From the NCBI RefSeq assembly GCF_026213295.1, contig NC_079422.1, positions 24,892,686 to 24,956,685 of the forward strand: a DNA stretch of 64,000 nt, given 5' to 3'. The position numbers and the translations under genes were made by a program. Shown piece after piece: positions 57,121-64,000 of this stretch; position 1 is the first letter of the stretch, and each line of letters opens with the position of its first letter. The notes beneath the pieces are model-generated. The model was given only the letters and a program-made list of their open reading frames with translations, was not told where the DNA came from and did no database searches. The DNA comes from Gadus chalcogrammus (Eukaryota; Chordata; Actinopteri; Gadiformes; Gadidae).

Positions 57121-57135
57121 ACCATCAGTTAAGTA

Positions 57136-57633
57136 CCGTATTTTCCGCACTATAAGGCGCACCGGATTAATGGCCTATTTTATAACTTTTTTCATATATA
57201 GGGCGCATAGAATAGAAGATACTGCAGTCAAACGTTTGACTAGGGTTGCGTTATGCATCGACAAGACCGAGCTGTGCTAAAGGGAATGTCAACAAATCAG
57301 TCAGATAAAGTCAAACTTTATTCAGCGTTCTGACAACTCTGTTCACTCCCATGGTAACGATGTTCAAACGTCAATGTGCATCTCAACAATATCTCCCAGC
57401 CTTGTTCAGTTGTAAACACGTAAAAGAAACACAGTCTTATACCGCTAATTCAAACTAATGCTAACGCATAACTCAACATTGTTCAGTTACGTATAACACG
57501 TAAAGCTCACTTTTTCAGTTCATTCCCCGTCCACGTATCCCTCGAATTCTTCTTCTTCAGTGTCCGAATTGAACAGGTGGGCGAGTACGGCATCCAACAT
57601 GCCCGGCTCCCTCTCGTCATTATCCGAGTCAGT
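57136..57633 (-). mobile_element. Tc1/mariner-pogo type element fragment
   Basis: Starts after TA with CCGTATTTTCCGCACTATAA, closely related to the ends of the 911-1534 element. On the minus strand a frame ending at 57520 reads LFNSDTEEEEFEGYVDGE before a stop, like the acidic C-terminus of fish pogo-type transposases. The hAT element at 57642 interrupts it; the remainder beyond 58331 is not recognisable. Confidence 0.55.
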
Positions 57634-57641
57634 GTCGCTAC

Positions 57642-58323
57642 TAGAGCTGAAACGATTCATCGATTGATTCGAATAATTTGATTACAAAAAAGGATCGATG
57701 AATTTTTCTTGCCTCGAGTCATCGTTTTTTTTAATTTTAGGTCACAATTTTCCGCACGGACCATTTTTAGTGTGACACAACCGGCGCATACGCCACCCAC
57801 AGAACGGACAGACGCGGCATGTTTTGACTTGTTTAGGGGCTAACATTAGCACTTGCTAAAATGGAAGACATGAGCGAAAATAGTGAGGAGAGCCAAACGG
57901 GCAGGAGAAAGCGACAGCGAATGTCCAAGGTTTGGGATCATTTCACGTTGAACATTAATGAGAAGACCGTGGTGTATGTCCACTGCAAGACCGAGCTGGC
58001 GCACCACAGCAGCACGACTTCCATGCTGCAGCATCTCAACAGAAAACACCCATTCTACTCGGCAGACCGCCGACCCGAATGGGAAAGTAACTAAATTGGT
58101 ACTTTTGGTAGAAAATATGGTTTGCTACTCCATGCATTTTTGAAATAACAAATTGGTTGTTCATTATTAATTGACATGTGTTATTTTCTCATGTTTATTT
58201 ATAATTACTTTTTTTTTTTTTTTTTTTAATTAAGCAATGTATGTTTTATCCGATTACTCGATTAATCGATGGAATAATCGGTAGAATAATCGATTACTAA
58301 AATAATCGATAGCTGAAGCCCTA
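57642..58323 (+). mobile_element. 682-bp hAT element with perfect 8-bp TSD
   Basis: GTCGCTAC at 57634-57641 and 58324-58331. Ends TAGAGCTGAAACGATT and (inverted right end) TAGGGCTTCAGCTATCG. Subterminal AATCGAT motifs are dense at both ends. It is nested in the pogo-type fragment, so it inserted later. Only the BED finger of the transposase remains. Confidence 0.9.
57861..58094 (+). pseudogene. hAT transposase N-terminus with decayed BED zinc finger
   Basis: 77 codons: acidic start, basic RRKRQR (15-20), then SKVWDHFTL and STTSMLQHLNRKHP. W25, F28, C42, H58 and H63 keep the BED pattern, but the first zinc Cys is Tyr (Y39, in YVHC where CVHC is expected). The frame ends soon after the domain; the RNaseH-like region is missing. 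Confidence 0.8.
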
Positions 58324-58331
58324 GTCGCTAC

Positions 58332-59974
58332 TGTTGCCTGGTAGTTCAGTGATTATGGTAGTGGTAGTGGTAGTGGCTAATGCCTCTACCAGGGCCCTCT
58401 GAGCTCCGAGCGGCCTCCCCCCGAAACCAGGGAAGCGGGCCGGGCAAAGGCCAGGGCAGTGTGTTCATTTGGGCGGGATGGCCCTCCTTCCACCCAGTTG
58501 AGTCCCACTCAACTGGGTGGGACTCAAGCAGATCAATATCTTCCCGGGTCTCTCTTAGATCCTCTCACTTTCCAGGGTTAATCGACGACAATGGAAAGCT
58601 CAGGGGATTTGTGGCGAGCCCGCTTTCTAATCCTTTCACTTTGTGCGCGATAAACCCAAGGCTGCTGACAAGATCTGGACTTCATTGGGAGCAGATTACC
58701 GGCCTCTGCATTATTCCAGTCTGTAGGCTTTGTCGACGTGAATTATTTTTGGGTGCTTTTGCCTCAAACAAACTCTGTGAGAGAATATTGTTATGAGGGT
58801 AACGATATTCTGCCTGGGAGAATGCCCTACTTTGCATTAAAACGTGTTGCGGTTGAATCCAGTGTGCCAGAGTTTTTCAGTCAAGGAGTTGTAGAGGTTT
58901 GGCTCATGCTGCTGCTCTGGCTGCACCTGTTCAACACTCGACGGAGTTCTCTAAATGGTGCAAGCCAAGCCTTCTGCCCATTCCTCTGCCAATATAGAGG
59001 CAACAATGTTGAAAGTATGTCCTTTTCCTTCTCCATAAAATGCAGTACTCAATAATCAACTGAAAATGATTGGAAAGGTTTGGAATGCATATATTTTATC
59101 TAATCTCATGCGACTTTCCCTTTGAACTTTCAAGTGTTTTGTTACATCCTGAGGTGTGACAGAATTACAAAATGAACGAATGTCATTTGGTTGACTTTGG
59201 CTTGCATTATATTTCATATTCTCCAAATTGTTTGATCTTGTTACAAAGCCCCGGGGGTATTTTCACTAAAAATAGCTTAGTAAACATTCTAGATCAAAGA
59301 ACTCATGATGTGCTATATTTGAAAGCAAACACTCTTTAGTAGAAAAGGTGAAAAGGTCAGAGTGTGTTTGCTGGTGAGTGTTAAGTGGGTGTGAGATTCT
59401 GCTGGTAAGATATGTTAACCGTCTGCGTGAATGACTTTTCTCTCTCCCCTCCATATGTCGAGTGGGTGATTAATAGGCGCTATGAAGTGATTTTGTGGCT
59501 TTGGCCGGGCCGCGCAATCACTCTCTCTAGAGTGAGACCAATCCCCAAGGAAGCCCGCACAGACTGAATGTGGACCAGTCGAGTTTCGGCCAGATTGCCA
59601 AAGCAAGTGGCCCTGGCTCTTCCCACAGTCTCCAAAACAATAATTCGGCCCCGGAGCTCCACCATCTGCTGTGGAGGAACTGGGAAGAGACTGATCGTTT
59701 TCTCTTTCTTCCACCTGCACTGCGACGGGATGAGATCTTACGTGGTCATTCATGAGAGAATCCAACACGTTTTGGCAAAATATGGCACTTTTAGTCACTG
59801 AATTAACAGTTAATTTGCAATGGTTATTTCAAGATATTTTGTACATCGCCGCCACTCTCATACAGTATGAAGTGCAACATCTGTCAATGACACCTTTGTT
59901 TTCCCAAGGTCTGACATTAGGTTACACACCTCACACTCATACAGACAGTTGTGTTTAAAATAACTCACAATATC
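58332..59974. other. Unique sequence between hAT element and rtn4r 3' end
   Basis: A perfect 12-bp stem CACCCAGTTGAG/CTCAACTGGGTG with a 5-base loop lies at 58491-58519. 58600-58730 and 59455-59870 are unique with balanced composition and no splice-flanked frames, so distal regulatory DNA is possible. Confidence 0.4.
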
Positions 59975-60681
59975 AGAAGAGGGTTACAAAAGAAGAACTT
60001 TTATTCATAATATATTCATACTTGTACACAAGTAAAATAAAATGCATATCTATGATTCCTTTGCAATTTCCCTTAACACAACAGCATTCCTTTGTTCAAG
60101 GCCGTCCATGGACCCTTTTTCTCGTGTGGAAGTAGAACAAAAATAGGGGAGATCAAACATTTGTATTTTTTACTGGTTTACGTAGAAACATAAAAAACAT
60201 AACTGTACCCAACAAATGCATCACTTTTGAATAAATAATGACAAATGGAGATCCTTCTTGGCTGAACGGACCTAAACATTCTTTGTGTGCTTTCGGTCTC
60301 TGAAATCCTCGGTTTCATTTCCTCATGGTTGTTTTCCAGTATCCTGTCCAAGCAGTTTATTTCTTTGTTTGTAAAAGCCTTATAGAGGGCAAAACAAGGA
60401 TAATCTCAAAAGTGTAGCTTAGACACAGTACAGTTAAGTACATACAGAACAAACAATTTTGGGCACCGGTTATTATATACATTAAATTTGAAGTGGTCTG
60501 TAAAAGGCATCCATTTTGTTAAATGTATTTCTTTATTATTGTTAGTCTTTGCCTCTTTTGGGCCGATTTCACCCCTTCCTTGCCAGTCAGTGGTAGAAGT
60601 CTCTACAACGTCTGTGTCATTGTCATGAGCGTTAACAATCTGTGTGAGTTCTGCCCTGTGTTGAGAGAGTGCTCAGACGTC
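59975..60681 (-). other. rtn4r: Probable 3' UTR of rtn4r
   Basis: This AT-rich sequence follows the stop codon and has no open frame of note. Three minus-strand AATAAA hexamers occur at 60537-60532, 60361-60356 and 60005-60000. The last is followed by A/T- and GT-containing sequence and is a plausible distal poly(A) site. The extent is inferred; a transcript would be needed to fix the end. Confidence 0.45.
60000..60005 (-). terminator. Candidate distal poly(A) signal AATAAA for rtn4r
   Basis: Exact AATAAA on the minus strand 677 bases after the rtn4r stop. Alternative hexamers at 60356-60361 and 60532-60537 could give shorter transcripts. Confidence 0.4.
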
Positions 60682-62069
60682 CTAGGACATGGCTAGAGAG
60701 ATCCAGATCAACGGAGTGAAGAAAAAGGCCGGAGCTTGAATCGTAGATCCACGGCCTTTGAGACAATGGGCGTCTGACTTGGGCTTTTTGGAACACTTCT
60801 TCTTCTTCTTGTTCGGCGCTGTGGAGGGTTCTAGATTGTCAATGAGTTCTGGATTGATGTTATCCAAAGACTGGTCCAGGTCGTTGGACAAGGTTCCCAG
60901 AGGTCCGTCGCTCTGCTTGTTCCGGGTCTCGTTCTTCGTATGTTCCGTCTCCTTGAATTTGGTCTTGGATATGTTCTCCTTCTCCTTCAGTGGGTTGTTG
61001 GTGATCTGACGACTCTTGACGTCTCCAGACAGGATTGATGACTTGTCGTTATCTCCGAGACAACATCTGGGGATGGCTTCTCCCAAAGGGTTTTCGGTGG
61101 ATGGGAATTTCCCGGGCCGTGTCTTGGCATTGAACAGAGTGGTCTGGGTGAGAGAGGTTTCCACACAGCCTTCCAGGTCATCACTCTTCAGCCGTTTGAG
61201 GTCCATCCCTGCCAGAGCTGTGGGCACATTGCATTCCAGCTCAGAGCTGGAACCTTTGAACCGCTTGAACCAGTCCCACAAGGTCCGGGCCCTGCAGTCA
61301 CAAATCCACTGGTTGCCGTTCAGACGTAAATACTGGAGGGAAACCAACGGGTCCATGGTCTCCCCTGATAACATGGTGAGGTTGTTAAAGAAAAGGAACA
61401 GCGACTTCAGCCTGCCCAGATCGCTGAACGCCTTGGGCTGGACGTAGACGACCCGGTTCTGGTGCAGCAGCAGTCGGTCCAGGCTGATCAGGCCGTGGAA
61501 CATGTTGTCCGTCACTATCTTGATCCTGTTATTGTGCAGGTAGAGATACGTCAGGTTGGCCAGGTCCAGGAAGGCGTCGTCATGCAGCGTGATAATGTTA
61601 TTGTCCTGCAGGTACAGGTACTGCAGGGAGAACATCCCTCGGAACACCCCGACGGGCAGCTCCGAAAGACCGCACCTGTGCAGGTGCAGTGTGTGCAGCT
61701 TGGTCAAACCCCGGAAGGCTGTGGGACTCATGGTGCGGAGGTTGCTGTTGTCGCCAATGTCCAATTCCTCCAGTTTCTCCAGACCGTAGAAGGCCCCGGC
61801 CTCGATCTGGCTGATGTTGTTGGAGTACATCCACAGCACCGTGAGGTTGTGGACGGAGCTGAAGCTGGTGGATCTCACCACCGTGAGCTTGTTGCTCTGG
61901 AGGAATATCCGCTGGCTCCGCACGGGGATCTCAGTGGGGATGGAAAACAGTCCCTGCTGTTGGCAGGCCACGGTGGGCTTGGGCTCGCTGTAGCAGACAC
62001 ATTTGGCAGGACAGCCGTGAGCTGGATGCACTAGGTTCAGCCACAGCACCAGAAACAGGAGTCTGCTCC
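60682..62069 (-). CDS. rtn4r: Nogo-66 receptor 1 (reticulon-4 receptor), last coding exon
   Basis: GPI-anchored neuronal LRR receptor. In vertebrates it binds myelin inhibitors (Nogo-66, MAG, OMgp) at the axon surface and signals through co-receptors. Numbering from the open frame starting at 62118: hydrophobic signal core LLFLVLWLNL (20-29), N-cap cysteines C36, C40, C42, C52, about eight LRRs (67-265), C-cap cysteines C273, C275, C296, C318. A stalk follows with the CC pair at 352-353, a Lys-rich patch KKKKKC (437-442), C452, and a hydrophobic tail (464-477) fitting GPI attachment near G457/S458. N-glycosylation sequons sit at N91, N101, N188, N246, N382 and N396. The CC pair, the PLGTL motif and the paired late cysteines match RTN4R rather than RTN4RL1 or RTN4RL2. 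The exon starts at 62069 in phase 1 (GG AGC AGA after an AG acceptor), as I recall for mammalian RTN4R. Stop TAG is at 60684-60682. The frame is intact: 461 codons plus two bases, near the usual ~470 residues. Confidence 0.93.
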
Positions 62070-62118
62070 CTGGAGGACAGAGAGAGAGGGAGAGAGAGAA
62101 TGATAACTGGGTTAGCAT
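62070..62118 (-). promoter_or_regulatory. rtn4r: 3' end of rtn4r intron: branch point, polypyrimidine tract and acceptor
   Basis: On the minus strand TGCTAAC (62117-62111) is a near-ideal branch point. Its A at 62112 lies 42 bases before the acceptor AG (62071-62070), and a tract of almost only C and T (62098-62073) lies between. The frame stays open through this tract, so an ATG at 62118-62116 looks like a start. That ATG overlaps the branch point and would put a Ser/Leu run (SFSLSLSLCPP) before the signal peptide. I treat it as intronic, and place the true start in an upstream exon. Confidence 0.85.
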
Positions 62119-64000
62119 GACACATTGCTATGCACAGAGTAACAGTTGCTAGACTAGAATCTTTTTATTTAACACAGACAACACTTTTTCGGTGACAAAA
62201 ATACATATGAAACAGCTTACATTATAACTATAACGGTGTTAAAGAACAGAATCTCAGTTTTAAGTTCAAGTTTCAGAAACGCGGTTGACACCATTTCACC
62301 CAGTCTTGAAAGAGCATCCATAATAGTCCTCGTTTTCCAGTGGAACATGTTCTTGTATCGAGTGAAATATTCAGCATGTTACATAATTGGAAGCAAACAG
62401 TAAAAGACACTTGAGTGACCTGTATGCGGTTATTTGCACTTAGGGATACGTCTCCTCGCTGCGTCTAACACAATCACGAATTCCTGAGCAATAGAAAAGA
62501 ATCCTCTGCAGGCCCACTTAATGTGTGTGGGAGGCTTTTATATAGAATTAGACACCTTTTAATGAGCCAGACATAACTAATGGATTTCAGGCATTTCTGT
62601 GGTTTGACGTTGGTCTGATGTTGGGAGATAAGCTTTAATGGCACGCTGGGAGATTAATGCTGGGTTTTAGGATGGAAAAGCTCCATAGGACGTGCCAGTG
62701 TCCATCACTGAGCCCAGAGAAACATGATGAATATGTATAAAAAATGTTGACGCACGCACAGTGATGTTTCCATCAGATCGGATCACATGCTAATGCATCC
62801 TAAAGGAAAGCGTGTTTAAAAGAAGGCAGATTGCTGGGCGCCCTGCGCCCCATATTGGTGGTGTGTTCTGTGCAGCTGTTTACCACAGAAGTCCGTCTGT
62901 GTCTTGATGAATTCAAACACTACAATTACCGCACGATCCAATCCGACAAAACAATGCCGGGCGTTGTTTGGCGTGTGAAAACAAGGAAGGATCTGAAAGT
63001 GAGGATTGAAGGATTCAGGGTTGTTGGAGAGATGTCTTAACAAACAACACATCACAGCGATGTTTAAAACCCTGCGTGCTGCCAGTTCTGTTTCCTTGTC
63101 TCTTGTCTCCCGCTCCAGTCTCTGATCACTCCCCTTACCTCTCTCACTCCCTTTCTCTGATCACCCCTACCTCCCCTCTCTTTAATCAGTCCCCTTTATG
63201 ATCACTCCCCTATGTCATTTCCCTCACTGCGATCACCCTCCGATCTCACTCCCCTCTTTAATCACTCCCCTCACCTCTCTCACTACCGCAGTGCACGTAC
63301 CTCTCCTCACACACTGGCTTTACGTTAGGAGGGGATATTAAAGCCCAGCCCTTGAAGGTCTAGTCTCCTCGACAGACCTGCTGGTTCTCAGCCTGCTGGG
63401 TGACAGCGCCAGACATAGTACCATGTAACGCCAGTCCACTGCCTCTTCACGTTGCGACTCCTACACTGCCTCTGACCCGTGGAGAGATCCGGCCATCTGT
63501 TGACCTCCCCGAAATCCTCCCCCAAGAACAGGGTGTCCTTCTGGGGTTCAGGCTGCACCTATGGTCCCCCCGGGCCTCCGTATTAGAGACACTTCACAGC
63601 TAATGCAAGAATTGAGTCGACACTATTGATCAGCAGAGGTGACTTTACCCCTGCATCCACACACACAAACACACACGCATACCTGCAAGCACACACACAA
63701 ACACGCACGCACACTCACATGCGCACGCACAAGCACACACACATAGTAGTGCATTTCGTGATCCCTTTTTCAAATTTATTTTCAAATAACCTTTACTGCA
63801 TAAAAAGGATTAATGCATTAGGTCCGGTAGTCCTCAGCAGGTTTGTCGGCCGGAGTTATCGACTCCCAACCTTCATATCGCTGATTAATACGCCAAACAA
63901 GGCATCAAGGTTACGGAAAAGCGCCATTCCTCTTATCATGCTCTGCCGGCGTTGCTCTCAAACCTCTAAATCTCACCGTATCTGCTGTGTGAAAGCATGC
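62119..64000 (-). other. Inferred rtn4r intron / upstream sequence
   Basis: No exon-like frame with a start codon and a phase-1 donor was found on the minus strand. A (CA)-rich stretch lies at 63655-63745 and an imperfect tandem repeat at 63120-63295. The missing first exon is expected further right, outside the window, since the human intron is many kilobases long. Confidence 0.5.
63120..63295. repeat. Imperfect tandem repeat (GATCACTCCCCT)
   Basis: Six or seven irregular copies of a CTCTTTAATCACTCCCCTC-like unit. Confidence 0.7.

Overview
The window looks like nuclear DNA of a ray-finned (teleost) fish. It holds one clear protein-coding gene, the last coding exon of rtn4r (Nogo-66 receptor 1) on the minus strand at 60682-62069. 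A typical intron 3' end lies just upstream of this exon. Its signal-peptide region, LRR array, lineage-specific stalk and GPI-type tail are intact. The first exon, which should carry only a few codons, is not visible and probably lies beyond the right edge. The remaining ~60 kb contains no gene I can support; it reads as the intergenic flank 3' of rtn4r.

Two things dominate that flank. First, microsatellites and minisatellites are exceptionally dense: about two dozen long (CA)n, (GA)n, (GGA)n, (GAGT)n and pyrimidine-rich tracts, plus minisatellites of about 23 bp (7438-8296), 25 bp (31286-32060), 21 bp (36285-36440) and others. Nearly all long open frames in the window are Ser/Leu, Arg/Glu, Cys/Val or His/Thr runs read through these tracts. 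This density recalls gadiform (cod-like) genomes, but that is only a hypothesis.

Second, there are many mobile-element remnants of teleost type. These include three tRNA-derived SINE copies (4270, 11340, 16127); the 3' end of an L2/Maui-like LINE (21215-21637); four short TTAA-flanked elements resembling T2/Kolobok MITEs (11472, 15318, 17218, 35408); two hAT elements with perfect 8-bp target duplications (51919-52857, and 57642-58323 with a decayed BED finger); an internally deleted two-gene Harbinger element (38303-39283); a foldback element next to it (37490-38298); a ~495-bp element with 150-bp arms (20450-20944); and a TA-flanked element (911-1534) that carries a frameshifted Harbinger transposase piece inside mariner-like ends.

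The less easily explained items are a diverged direct duplication at 21854-22535 versus 24152-24640; a pair of gap-free 89-bp segments (21745 and 22563) whose differences fall mostly on third codon positions; a candidate orphan first exon at 53726-53792; and several AT-rich, homeobox/octamer-motif-rich unique stretches that could be conserved non-coding elements. I found no evidence for an operon, CRISPR array, viral genome or new biochemical system.
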